From: Peptoniphilus_A sp022767005
GTDB lineage: Bacteria; Bacillota; Clostridia; Tissierellales; Peptoniphilaceae
NCBI RefSeq assembly: GCF_050315115.1
Contig: NZ_JBNPOJ010000002.1
Span: forward strand, 123,228-187,227
DNA length: 64,000 nt
Direction of reading: 5' to 3'
The notes beneath the pieces were generated by a model. The model did not search any database, was not told the origin of the DNA, and worked only from the letters and a program-made list of their open reading frames with translations. This document shows, in pieces, positions 8,996-16,333 of this stretch (position 1 is the first letter of the stretch; each line of letters opens with the position of its first letter). Both the position numbers and the translations under genes were made by a program.

Positions 8996-9871
8996 TTATT
9001 CTACAAAAATATCTTTAAAAAATAAACTTTCATCAAACCTAGTTTTTATTAAGTCTTTTAAAATTTCCTCTTCATAAGTATCAAAAAGCTTGTTTGCAAT
9101 AGTTAGCTCTAATGCATAACTCAAGCTAAGGTCTTCTTTTACAAGGTCAATTGCATCAAAGATCCCCCTAAGGTCTGGTGAGTTGTTAGAAATTTCTCCA
9201 GCATCTGCCTTTAATTTTAAATCGTAAAAGAAAAGGGCAATATTATTCACGTATTCACTTTTCATATTTGGATATTCTTTTTTTATAAGATCTACAAGTT
9301 TTTCACGGGAGATTAGGGGCATTTTTATAATTACAAAACGAGATAGAAGGGCTTCGTTTAATTCTCTTGTGCCTTCGTAGCCATAGTTCATAGTCGCAAT
9401 AAATCTAGTAGCTGGATGGAGCTTAATAATGTCATAGCCAGGTATGTCAATTATTCTTCTATAATCTAGGATAGAGTGTAGCACAGCCATAGCTTCATTT
9501 TTTGCCATATTAATTTCGTCTAAAACTACAAAACCTCCACAGTTTGCTGCCTTAGTAATTGGTCCTTCACGAAAGAGCACATTGCCATTTTTTAGCGTAT
9601 CATCGCCAATTAAGACGGAGCTATCAATATTTATGTGAAAGGACAAATTCCAAAGAGGTCTTTTGAAAATATAAGCGAGATTTTCAGCTAAGACATTTTT
9701 ACCTGTTGATTTGTCGCCAACTAATAAAAGGTTTTTGCCAGCTAAAATTGCAGAGATTGCCTCTTTTAAAATTTCATCTCCAGAATAAAAGAAATGAGGC
9801 TCGGGTATTCTATTTGCATATTTTTCATCTAATTCATAATTATTTATAAAATTTTCAATTTTATTTTTCAT
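8996..9871 (-). CDS. MoxR-family AAA+ ATPase
   Basis: A 291-residue AAA+ protein of normal MoxR size. Walker A is Gly-Asp-Lys-Ser-Thr-Gly-Lys-Asn (residues 52-59), Walker B is Val-Val-Leu-Asp-Glu-Ile-Asn (115-121), a sensor-1 type Phe-Ile-Ala-Thr-Met-Asn follows near residue 157, and an arginine-finger candidate lies in Ala-Leu-Leu-Ser-Arg-Phe. The C-terminal Asn-Ser-Pro-Asp-Leu-Arg-Gly segment is typical of the CbbQ/NorQ/GvpN branch. It lies one base after the Cys-Cys protein gene and two bases before the VWA gene, so all three are translated from one transcript. Expected role: ATP-driven maturation chaperone with the VWA protein. Confidence 0.88.
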   Translation of the reverse strand: MKNKIENFINNYELDEKYANRIPEPHFFYSGDEILKEAISAILAGKNLLLVGDKSTGKNVLAENLAYIFKRPLWNLSFHINIDSSVLIGDDTLKNGNVLFREGPITKAANCGGFVVLDEINMAKNEAMAVLHSILDYRRIIDIPGYDIIKLHPATRFIATMNYGYEGTRELNEALLSRFVIIKMPLISREKLVDLIKKEYPNMKSEYVNNIALFFYDLKLKADAGEISNNSPDLRGIFDAIDLVKEDLSLSYALELTIANKLFDTYEEEILKDLIKTRFDESLFFKDIFVE

Positions 9872-9872
9872 T

Positions 9873-10193
9873 TTACCACTGCTCTATGGAATTAATTTCG
9901 TTTGTAACATATAATTTTTTAAAATTTCCTATTCCCATAGCAGATATAATTATCTCTTGATCTTCTTTTCCCTTAAAATAAAGTTTAATAGTAGGATTAT
10001 AATAGATAGAGATGCCAGAAACTTCTTCCATTTTATATCTACTTGTGTCATCATCTTTTGTACTTATATCAAAGTCATAAGTAGCGACAGAGCAACAAGA
10101 TGCTTTTACATTAACATCTGGATTTATAAAAATTTTATTTATATTTTTCTTTTTAAGATATGCTAAGGCTCTATTCTTTAATATAAAATTCAT
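9873..10193 (-). CDS. Small Cys-Cys motif protein (HesB-like; CC/Se motif type)
   Basis: A 106-residue protein with adjacent Cys33-Cys34 in Lys-Ala-Ser-Cys-Cys-Ser-Val-Ala. The predicted pattern of short strands resembles HesB/IscA-like small proteins. It also resembles a family annotated from memory as 'CC/Se motif (seleno)protein', in which one of the two cysteines may be replaced by selenocysteine; here both codons are ordinary Cys codons (TGT, TGC). The start has an excellent AGGAGG site. It is first in an operon with a MoxR ATPase and a VWA protein, so it may be a metal- or sulfur/selenium-handling partner of that chaperone pair. The function is not established. Confidence 0.6.
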   Translation of the reverse strand: MNFILKNRALAYLKKKNINKIFINPDVNVKASCCSVATYDFDISTKDDDTSRYKMEEVSGISIYYNPTIKLYFKGKEDQEIIISAMGIGNFKKLYVTNEINSIEQW

Positions 10194-10207
10194 GAAAACC
10201 TCCTAAA

Positions 10208-10236
10208 TAAAAAAGGGTGGCATTCAACCACCCTTT
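10208..10236 (-). terminator. Intrinsic terminator after the cstA-type gene
   Basis: A perfect 9-bp stem AAAGGGTGG/CCACCCTTT. On the minus strand it is followed by TTTTAT, so it separates the transporter gene from the three-gene operon downstream. Confidence 0.85.
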
Positions 10237-10246
10237 AAATAAGCAA

Positions 10247-11701
10247 TTAATCTAAAATTATAGATTCAATTCTAGTTTTATTTTTTCTACCAATTTTTAC
10301 TACAAAGTATGCATATAGAGCTGCGATAACAGCTGCTGCAGGGTATGCGATTGAGAATGGCATTCCAAGTCCAAGGCCTTTAATATTAATAATAAATGAG
10401 AATACTACAAATGTATAGAAAACACCTGGAATTAAAGTAATAATATAGTTTTTGTCATTGTTAATTAAATAAATAGTAGCTACTGCAAGTGCGAATATTG
10501 CTACAAATTGGTTTGTGAAACCAAAGTATCTCCAAAGTAAATTAAATCCATTAGGATTTGATTTTGCGAAGAATAAAATTGCAATTGCTGGGATAAATAA
10601 AGCTGCAGAAAGTCCAGCTCTCTTTGATGGAGATTTTTGATCAATATTCAATTCTTCAGAGATTATAAGTCTAAGAGATCTAAATGCAGTATCACCAGAA
10701 GTGATAGGAAGTGCGATAACACCAAGAACTGCAAGAAGTCCTCCAATATTACCCATGAAGTGTTTAGAAATTTTACCAACCATAAGAGTTCCAGCCGTAT
10801 CAAGTGGAGCTTGTCCAGAAGAGAAAATAACCATTGCGCCAGCTGCCCAAACCATTGCGATGAAACCTTCGGCGATCATAGTTGAGTAGAAAGTTACTCT
10901 AGCTTCAGATTCAGATTTAACAGTTCTAGAAATAAGTGTTACTTGAGAACCGTGGAATCCAGATAGTATACCACAAGCAACTGTAATAAAGAATGATGGT
11001 ATAAATTTTTGTCCAAGTGGGTGCTCTGCAAGAAGTCCAGCATTAGCGAAAGATAAATTTCCAGAGCCCTTAGCAAAGATTCCAATAAATACTCCAATAG
11101 CAGAAATAAGTAGGAAAGCACCAAAAATTGGATAAATTCTACCAATTAATTTATCAATAGGTAGTACAGTTGATAGGATGTAGTAAATAAAGATTACAGC
11201 ATAAATGATCCAAATAGCATTTGAATCAACGCCAACTTTAAGTACATCGTTTGCGATTAAGTCCCCAGGAGTGTAGACGAAAACCACACCAGTTAGAAGA
11301 AGTAAGATTGCAATAACAATATTGTAGAATTTACGAACTCCATCGCCAACATATTTACCAACTAATTTTGGCACTTGAGATCCACCGTTTCTCATTGAAA
11401 TAAATCCAGTCATGTAATCATGAACTGCACCTGCGAAAACACAACCAATAGGAATTGCTAGAAAAGCAATAGGTCCAAAAAGAATTCCTTGAATAGGTCC
11501 AAGTATTGGTCCCGTACCTGCAATATTAAGTAGATTGATGAGCCAGTTTTTCTTTTCGCTCATTACTACATAGTCAACTCCATCTGCCTTTTTGACAGCA
11601 GGAGTTTCTCTATCATCTGGTGCCAATTGACTTTCTACATATTTAGAGTAGAAAAATCCGCCACCAAATAAAATTATAAGTCCAATAATAAATAGTAACA
11701 T
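10247..11701 (-). CDS. cstA: Carbon starvation protein A family transporter
   Basis: A 484-residue polytopic membrane protein. It opens with the family pattern Gly-Gly-Phe-Phe-Tyr-Ser-Lys-Tyr-Val, followed by Asp-Gly-Val-Asp-Tyr-Val and the very conserved Asn-Ile-Ala-Gly-Thr-Gly-Pro-Ile-Leu-Gly-Pro (from residue 59). A second conserved part has Gly-Phe-His-Gly-Ser-Gln near residue 248. CstA-type proteins take up peptides or pyruvate. This is the shorter form, about 200 residues less than E. coli CstA, as is common in Gram-positive bacteria. It has its own promoter and terminator. The substrate cannot be read from sequence. Confidence 0.9.
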   Translation of the reverse strand: MLLFIIGLIILFGGGFFYSKYVESQLAPDDRETPAVKKADGVDYVVMSEKKNWLINLLNIAGTGPILGPIQGILFGPIAFLAIPIGCVFAGAVHDYMTGFISMRNGGSQVPKLVGKYVGDGVRKFYNIVIAILLLLTGVVFVYTPGDLIANDVLKVGVDSNAIWIIYAVIFIYYILSTVLPIDKLIGRIYPIFGAFLLISAIGVFIGIFAKGSGNLSFANAGLLAEHPLGQKFIPSFFITVACGILSGFHGSQVTLISRTVKSESEARVTFYSTMIAEGFIAMVWAAGAMVIFSSGQAPLDTAGTLMVGKISKHFMGNIGGLLAVLGVIALPITSGDTAFRSLRLIISEELNIDQKSPSKRAGLSAALFIPAIAILFFAKSNPNGFNLLWRYFGFTNQFVAIFALAVATIYLINNDKNYIITLIPGVFYTFVVFSFIINIKGLGLGMPFSIAYPAAAVIAALYAYFVVKIGRKNKTRIESIILD

Positions 11702-11735
11702 AATATCCTCCTTTACTTTTATTGCTTACATATAA

Positions 11736-11764
11736 ATTATAGAACAAATACTTTATAAATACAA
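11736..11764 (-). promoter_or_regulatory. Putative promoter of the cstA-type gene
   Basis: On the minus strand TTGTAT (11759-11764) and TATAAT (11736-11741) are separated by exactly 17 bases, ending about 35 bases before the start codon, with an AAGGAGG site between. Confidence 0.6.
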
Positions 11765-12011
11765 GGTAAAACATTTTAGAAATTCAAAACATGAATCCTT
11801 TTCATATGCCTTAAATTACAGAATTTTTTCAAAAAATCTCATAAAAAAACATATTTTGACAATAAAATAAATTATTAGGAATAAACTATGCAAAAATCTA
11901 TAAAAATGTAAAAATTAATAATATTTTTGTGAAAGATATGAAGAGAGATAGAAGAATTATAAAAGTTGGCAACGAGTTAGTAACGCAATAGTAAAAAAGT
12001 GTAAAAACATA
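11765..12011. other. Intergenic DNA without a recognisable gene
   Basis: This AT-rich stretch lies between the cstA promoter and the tRNA terminator. I see no open frame with a ribosome binding site, no strong hairpin and no RNA gene in it. Confidence 0.5.
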
Positions 12012-12046
12012 TAAAAAGCACACAATGATTTAATCAACGTGTGCTT
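12012..12046 (-). terminator. Intrinsic terminator of the tRNA-Pro gene
   Basis: An 8-bp stem AAGCACAC/GTGTGCTT. On the minus strand the stem is followed by a T-run, 40 bases past the tRNA 3' end. Confidence 0.7.
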
Positions 12047-12085
12047 AATTCTAGATATTTTTAATAATTTTAATACTAAATAAAA

Positions 12086-12162
12086 TGGTCGGGGTGAGAG
12101 GATTCGAACCCCCGGCCCCATGGTCCCAAACCACGTGCGCTACCAAACTGCGCTACACCCCG
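12086..12162 (-). tRNA. tRNA-Pro (anticodon UGG)
   Basis: Read on the minus strand, a 77-base tRNA folds with a 7-bp acceptor stem (CGGGGTG with CACCCCG), discriminator A and encoded CCA. The anticodon loop contains TGG flanked by T and G, and the T-arm has GGTTCGAATCC. The anticodon reads proline codons. It stands alone with its own downstream terminator. Confidence 0.96.
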
Positions 12163-12345
12163 ACAAAAATTACGAAAAAATCTAAATACTTATATTTAAT
12201 TTCGAACAGATATTATTATAACATGAAAAATAGTTTTGTCAAAGCTTTTTTAAAAAAAATTCATAAAGGCTTTTAGAAAATCATTAAAGTTGATTTATAA
12301 AAAAATTACTACTAAAATATAATTAATATTAAAGAAGGAGGGAAC

Positions 12346-12984
12346 ATGAAAGCTATTATATTTGATTTAGACGGAACATTAGTGGACTCTATGGGCTATT
12401 GGCGAAGTGTATCCAGGGATTTTATGAAGACAAAGGGAATAGACATAGAAGATGACTTACAACATAAAATGACTACAATGAGCCTTAGAACTTCTCTTAA
12501 ATTTTTAAAGGATTACTACAATTTAGATGAAAGCTTCGAAGAATTATATCAGGGATTTAGCGAAACTGTTATAGATTTTTATTCCAATAAAGTAAAATTA
12601 AAGGATAATGCCATAGAAATTTTAAAATATTTTAAAAGCAAGGGAATAAAAGTTGTAATAGGAACATCTACGGCAAAGCATTTCGCAGACATTGTCATAA
12701 AAAAATATGGCATGGATAAATTAGTTGATGGGCTTTACACCGTAGATTCAGTGGGACATATCAAGGGCGAAGAAAAATTTTTCACATCAATAACAGATTC
12801 TTTAGGCGAAAAGCCAGAGGATGTATATTTAGTTGATGATTCCTACTTAGCCCTTAAAACAGCAAGAAGTGCAGGATTAGAAACAGTTGGAATCTACGAT
12901 GAAAATTCTAAGGACAAGTGGAAAATAGTAGTAGAGGAAAATAAATACGCCATTACAAATTTAATAGAATTAAAAAATATATGA
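12346..12984 (+). CDS. HAD-superfamily hydrolase
   Basis: A 212-residue protein with HAD motif I Asp7-Leu-Asp9-Gly-Thr, motif II Thr (Gly-Thr-Ser-Thr near residue 104), motif III Lys near residue 145 and motif IV Leu-Val-Asp-Asp-Ser near residue 164. A helical cap lies between motifs I and II. This is the beta-phosphoglucomutase/phosphatase-like subgroup, probably a small-molecule phosphatase; the substrate is not readable. The GAAGGAGGG ribosome binding site is strong. Its TGA overlaps the ATG of the VanZ-like gene by 4 bases, indicating translational coupling. Confidence 0.85.
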   Translation: MKAIIFDLDGTLVDSMGYWRSVSRDFMKTKGIDIEDDLQHKMTTMSLRTSLKFLKDYYNLDESFEELYQGFSETVIDFYSNKVKLKDNAIEILKYFKSKGIKVVIGTSTAKHFADIVIKKYGMDKLVDGLYTVDSVGHIKGEEKFFTSITDSLGEKPEDVYLVDDSYLALKTARSAGLETVGIYDENSKDKWKIVVEENKYAITNLIELKNI

Positions 12985-13613
12985 AACTATTTTTATTTTT
13001 TGCAATTAGAACAATACCTGCCTTCCTAATTACCTTTGTAGTTTTTTCGCTAGTGAGAGTGAAATTTTTTTCACGCAGAAAAATAAATTCCAGTGGATTT
13101 AGAGAATTTTTATTGAGTGTATTTGCAGGTTACATTGCTTTCTTGGTGATAATGCTCTTTACGCCAAACTCCTATATTTCTGATTCAGGAATAAATTTAA
13201 CCAATGAGCACTTCGATTTCGTTGGAAATTTTAAGGATAGATTTACATCAGGAGCGTGGGGCGTAAATTTAGTTCCCTTTAGGACAATAAGAAACTATGT
13301 AAAATATTCAGGATTTTTGCACACAATGACAAATATAATTGGCAATATAATAATTTTTGTACCCTTTGGAATTTTAGTTCCAGAAATTTTTCCAAAGACA
13401 AGAAATCTATTAAGGATACTTGCAATTACATCTATCACTTCTTTTTTTGTTGAGTTCATACAATTTTTTATAGGAAGGTCTGTGGACATTGACGATTTAA
13501 TTTTAAATGTACTTGGTTCAATGATAGGATATTTTGTATGGAAGAAGATTTTGCGATTTAAATTTGCAAAGAAAAAGAGGAGGAAGAAAGTAAGAGGGAC
13601 TGAGATACACTAA
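12981..13613 (+). CDS. VanZ-like family membrane protein
   Basis: A 210-residue protein with about five membrane segments. It carries VanZ-domain features: an Asn-Leu-Val-Pro-Phe-Arg-Thr segment near residue 94, Asn-Ile-Ile-Gly-Asn-Ile-Ile-Ile-Phe-Val-Pro-Phe-Gly near residue 118, and Phe-Ile-Gly-Arg-Ser-Val-Asp-Ile-Asp-Asp near residue 163, followed by Asn-Val-Leu-Gly. The C-terminus is strongly basic. VanZ gives low-level teicoplanin resistance in enterococci, but most family members have unknown roles. It is coupled to the HAD hydrolase gene by a 4-base overlap. Confidence 0.85.
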   Translation: MKLFLFFAIRTIPAFLITFVVFSLVRVKFFSRRKINSSGFREFLLSVFAGYIAFLVIMLFTPNSYISDSGINLTNEHFDFVGNFKDRFTSGAWGVNLVPFRTIRNYVKYSGFLHTMTNIIGNIIIFVPFGILVPEIFPKTRNLLRILAITSITSFFVEFIQFFIGRSVDIDDLILNVLGSMIGYFVWKKILRFKFAKKKRRKKVRGTEIH

Positions 13614-13659
13614 AATTGACAAAAATCACAAGTTTTAGTATAATCTTAGTCTAATATAT

Positions 13660-14002
13660 GGGGGCGAAAATGGTTTCGACGGGGATTTTGAGCTTTAAGT
13701 AGCGAGTCGTTGATGGATCACACAACGTAAAAATGGTCCATAAAAAATAAACGACGAAAATAATTTCGCACTAGCTGCCTAATTAGGTAGCAATCCGGCC
13801 AGACACCGCGAGCTGTAACCGGGTTTCAAATTAGCGGGAAAACGAACTCTGTGACGCGTCATAGCAGAGGGGTTTAATGGCGCTACCGTGTATGAGTTTG
13901 ACACTCTAGTAATACATGGAAAATTTAAAGAGGAGTCTGCACTCGGAGAATCTTTCTGTAAGAAGTCTTCGGACGTGGGTTCGACTCCCACCGCCTCCAC
14001 CA
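13660..14002 (+). ncRNA. ssrA: tmRNA (transfer-messenger RNA)
   Basis: A 343-base tmRNA. The 5' end GGGGGCG pairs with CGCCTCC near the 3' end (one G-U pair), followed by A and encoded CCA; the conserved 5' ATGGTTTCGACGGGG and 3' GGTTCGACTCCCACC T-arm are present. It is charged with Ala and rescues stalled ribosomes by adding a degradation tag. The tag reading frame ends ...Asn-Asp-Glu-Asn-Asn-Phe-Ala-Leu-Ala-Ala-stop at 13780-13782. The exact resume codon is unclear: the open frame could start at AAA (13744), ATA (13747) or AAC (13750). The 3' end serves as the attachment site of an integrated element. Confidence 0.96.
13990..14002 (+). repeat. Left attachment repeat (13 bp, in the ssrA 3' end)
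   Basis: ACCGCCTCCACCA at the end of ssrA recurs perfectly at 16913-16925. The copies flank a decayed element, so this is the left attachment core. Confidence 0.75.
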
Positions 14003-14009
14003 TTTGCGG

Positions 14010-14154
14010 ATAGCCGTAGACAGCTGCGGAGTCCATTTTAAGCCATTCTATTTTTAGAATGGTTTTTTTATTTGCCGTTAATAGCCGTAAATAGCCGTAG
14101 ATTTTAATAAAATCCCACACAAAGTCCCCACACGTTTTTACAAGATAACGGCTA
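14010..14154. repeat. ATAGCCGTA boxes, probable integrase arm sites
   Basis: ATAGCCGTA occurs three times (14010-14018, 14081-14089, 14091-14099), a partial GCCGTTA sits at 14074-14080, and an inverted TAACGGCTA is at 14146-14154. Repeats of this kind next to the core site and the integrase gene fit arm-type integrase-binding sites. This is inference. Confidence 0.5.
14043..14069 (+). terminator. Intrinsic terminator after ssrA
   Basis: A perfect 8-bp stem CCATTCTA/TAGAATGG with a TTTT loop, followed by seven Ts, 40 bases after the tmRNA end. A diverged copy with similar flanks is at 16964-16987. Confidence 0.88.
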
Positions 14155-14214
14155 AAAATAGGGACTTAATTTTTTGAAAATTCTTAAGTTCCCACATTTC
14201 TTTATTTTTTATTA

Positions 14215-14514
14215 TTATTGTACTTTTAAGAAATCGACATTAATATTTTTATTTAAAACATTGTTGATTTCTTTCTTACCTTCCTCTACAGCATGAATAT
14301 ATACAAGAGTTGTTGTTGTATCAAGATGCCCCATTCGCTGTGCGATATTTGCCAAGGGTATGTTGTTATAAGCAAGCATAGTTGCTACTAATGCTTTTAA
14401 TTGAATTCCATCTAAATCTGTTTCAATTGTTTTACTGGGTCTATATCTTTTACCATTAAAGTTATAGTCTCCCATAATTTTTATTTTGCTATTTTTTAAA
14501 ATTTTATATGACAT
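14215..14514 (-). pseudogene. Tyrosine recombinase (integrase) with a large internal deletion
   Basis: An open frame of 99 codons. Residues ~1-36 look like the N-terminal arm-binding part of phage-type integrases (Gly-Asp-Tyr...Gly-Lys-Arg-Tyr-Arg...Ser-Lys-Thr). Residues ~40-85 are the end of the catalytic domain: Ile-Ala-Gln-Arg-Met-Gly-His, Thr-Thr-Thr and Val-Tyr-Ile-His-Ala, giving the conserved His and the catalytic Tyr. The whole middle, about 270 residues in a typical integrase, is missing, including the first catalytic Arg and the His-x-x-Arg motif, and the two ends are fused in frame. It should be inactive. Confidence 0.8.
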
Positions 14515-14570
14515 ATTTCCTCCTAAAAATTTTTAGCAGGAAAGCTACATTTGCATCTGGGGGATGCAGT

Positions 14571-14588
14571 TACCATAAATTTATGGTA
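14571..14588. promoter_or_regulatory. 18-bp perfect palindrome, candidate operator
   Basis: TACCATAAATTTATGGTA is fully self-complementary. It lies about 55 bases upstream of the integrase remnant and next to TATTATATAA, so it may be an operator of the element. No binding protein can be assigned. Confidence 0.4.
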
Positions 14589-14589
14589 T

Positions 14590-14663
14590 TATATAAAAAG
14601 AGACAGATAGTCTCTATATGACATTTTCCTTGATTTCGTTTGGTCGCGGGTCAAGGATTTTTT
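14590..14663 (+). ncRNA. Possible small RNA: two hairpins and a T-run
   Basis: AGAGAC/GTCTCT (14600-14615) is followed by CCTTGA (14628-14633) pairing with TCAAGG (14651-14656) and then ATTTTTT. The second hairpin looks like a plus-strand terminator, but no plus-strand gene precedes it, so a short RNA from the element is one explanation. A promoter-like TATTATAT lies just upstream. Confidence 0.3.
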
Positions 14664-14690
14664 AACTTTTAACATATTTGCTTTCAGCTT

Positions 14691-15257
14691 TTATTTATCT
14701 AAATTTTCTATATTGTAATTGTATAAGCCTTCGTAATAATAAGAGTTTTGTATTCCACGCATATAAACTTGTCTGCTATTTATATCTTTCGTTAGAGCTG
14801 ACTTTAATAAATGTTTTATCTCAAGGGTATTTACTGGAGATCTTTCCATTGCATTGAGATATTCATATTTATCAACTTTTGCCCAGTCAATACAAACTTT
14901 TAAATTTTTCTTTAGAATCAAATCAAGCCATATTCTTGTTGATCTTCCGTTACCTTCTCTAAAAGGATGTGCAACATTCATTTCTACATATTTTTCTATT
15001 ATTTCATCAAAGGTGTTTTCGGGCATTTGTTCGATTATTTTTAAGTTTTCATTTAAAAATAAAACTGGTGCAAATCTGAAATTGCCCTTTAAAAGGTTTA
15101 CATTTCTTATTTGACCAGCAAAATCAAATATATCTTGAAATAGATATTTGTGAATTTCTTGTAATCCCTTTGTAGTACCTACTTCAATTTTATTTATTAA
15201 GTTGCTGTCCCAGAGTTCTATTGAACGTTTCTTTGATAATAATTCTTCATTTTTCAT
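14691..15257 (-). CDS. Fic family protein (class III type, putative AMP transferase)
   Basis: A 188-residue Fic protein. The catalytic loop His97-Pro-Phe-Arg-Glu-Gly-Asn-Gly-Arg105 is intact. Near the C-terminus Ser172-Tyr-Tyr-Tyr-Glu176-Gly fits the (S/T)xxxE(G/N) motif of class III Fic proteins, whose own C-terminal helix blocks the active site. Family members usually transfer AMP to target proteins, for example gyrase or topoisomerase IV. I chose the ATG at 15257 because GAGGAGTT (15264-15271) precedes it; a longer frame from 15311 lacks such a site and would overlap the repressor gene by 41 bases. It directly follows the repressor gene in the decayed element, yet its frame is intact. Confidence 0.9.
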   Translation of the reverse strand: MKNEELLSKKRSIELWDSNLINKIEVGTTKGLQEIHKYLFQDIFDFAGQIRNVNLLKGNFRFAPVLFLNENLKIIEQMPENTFDEIIEKYVEMNVAHPFREGNGRSTRIWLDLILKKNLKVCIDWAKVDKYEYLNAMERSPVNTLEIKHLLKSALTKDINSRQVYMRGIQNSYYYEGLYNYNIENLDK

Positions 15258-15270
15258 TCTTTTAACTCCT

Positions 15271-15927
15271 CTATCTACATCTCTTTGAATAAACTCCGAC
15301 CATCTCTCCAAGTATTAGAATATTTTTGTGGTCTTGTTTGGAAACTATTATAGGTTCATAGTTTTTATTGCAAGGCTGCAAAATCAGCATATCATTAGAT
15401 TTACTAACTCTTTTTAAAGTTGCTTCATCATCGATAAGAACTGCAGCGATTGTACCATTATCGACATCATTTTGTTTTCTAAAAAACACAAAGTCACCTT
15501 CATAAATATTAGCTTCTATCATAGAATCACCCTTTGCTTTTAGTACAAAGTCAGCTTTAGGGAGATTTTTATCTATCATAAAGTATCCGTCGTAATTTTC
15601 TTCAGCAAAAATTGGTTTACCACAGGAGATAGTTCCAAGTATAGGGATTTTTTTCATTTTGACTGGAGTTATAATACCAGGTATATTTTCAAGGATTGGT
15701 TCATTGTTTTCGTCTTCCCATCCCATAAGATATGAAGGCGAAACTTCTAGAGCTTTTGCTAATATTTCTAATTTATCAAGTCCTAAATTTCTAATATCAC
15801 CAGTTATATATCTTTGTAAAGTCGATTTACTAAGACCAGTTTTTTCAGCCATGTCCTGATAGGATAAATTTAATTCAGCTTTTTTTTGCGAAATTCTATT
15901 TCTAATATCATTTAAAGAATTGTTCAT
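15271..15927 (-). CDS. CI-like phage repressor (XRE helix-turn-helix plus S24/LexA-type peptidase)
   Basis: A 218-residue protein from the ATG at 15927, which has a GGAGG site upstream. Residues ~5-60 form an XRE-type helix-turn-helix (Leu-Ser-Tyr-Gln-Asp-Met-Ala-Glu-Lys-Thr-Gly-Leu-Ser-Lys-Ser-Thr). The C-terminal half is an S24 peptidase domain: Pro-Ile-Leu-Gly-Thr-Ile-Ser-Cys-Gly-Lys-Pro gives the self-cleavage region, Gly-Asp-Ser-Met gives the catalytic Ser, and a Lys lies in the Ala-Thr-Leu-Lys-Arg-Val strand. Such repressors hold prophages silent and are cleaved after DNA damage. Upstream, TTGCAAAAATGCAA (15964-15977) is an imperfect inverted repeat that could be its operator. Confidence 0.9.
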   Translation of the reverse strand: MNNSLNDIRNRISQKKAELNLSYQDMAEKTGLSKSTLQRYITGDIRNLGLDKLEILAKALEVSPSYLMGWEDENNEPILENIPGIITPVKMKKIPILGTISCGKPIFAEENYDGYFMIDKNLPKADFVLKAKGDSMIEANIYEGDFVFFRKQNDVDNGTIAAVLIDDEATLKRVSKSNDMLILQPCNKNYEPIIVSKQDHKNILILGEMVGVYSKRCR

Positions 15928-16092
15928 TTTACTACCTCCGTTAATTATTAGTATAAAGATTATTTGCAAAAATGCAACGATATTTTAAAATTTTTTAAAA
16001 TAAAGTTGCTAAATTGGGTTGAGTTTTGTTAAATGTTGTTATATCATTTAACTAATCCTAAATATGCAATAAAAAGAAAGGTTGTTAAACCT

Positions 16093-16303
16093 ATGAATAA
16101 ATTAAAAGGAATTATGAGGGAAAAAATGTAACTCAACAAGATTGAGTGAAAAGCTTAGGAATTAGCTTACAAAGCGCTAATGCTAAAATAAATGGGAAAA
16201 CTGCATTTATAATTACAAAAGTGATAAAAATAATAGATTTTTAGGAATAAAGAATCCAGATGGATTTTTTTCAATAGTGTTACCCCAAATATGCAACAAA
16301 TGA
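16093..16303 (+). pseudogene. Cro-like XRE regulator broken by frameshifts
   Basis: Piecing frames together gives a helix-turn-helix protein of about 70 residues: Met-Asn-Lys-Leu-Lys-Gly-Ile-Met-Arg-Glu-Lys, then Asn-Val-Thr-Gln-Gln-Asp, then Gly-Ile-Ser-Leu-Gln-Ser-Ala-Asn-Ala-Lys-Ile-Asn-Gly-Lys, then Leu-Gly-Ile-Lys-Asn-Pro-Asp-Gly-Phe-Phe. At least three single-base shifts break it, the first in an A-run just after the Glu-Lys codons. It is divergent from the CI-like repressor, the usual place of cro. Confidence 0.6.
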
Positions 16304-16333
16304 AAATTTAAATAGGCAGGTGGAGGGTTAAAT

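Noticed and set aside
9873..10193. Selenocysteine in the Cys-Cys protein
   Set aside because: The two codons are TGT and TGC; there is no in-frame TGA.
10637..10885. Open frames opposite cstA
   Set aside because: They are shadows of the transporter gene, whose motifs and ribosome binding site are clear.
12085..12276. A 63-codon frame over the tRNA-Pro gene
   Set aside because: It is the opposite strand of a tRNA; this is a known false-protein pattern, and there is no ribosome binding site.
13779..14120. A 113-codon minus-strand frame over ssrA
   Set aside because: It is the antisense of tmRNA, a well-known annotation error.
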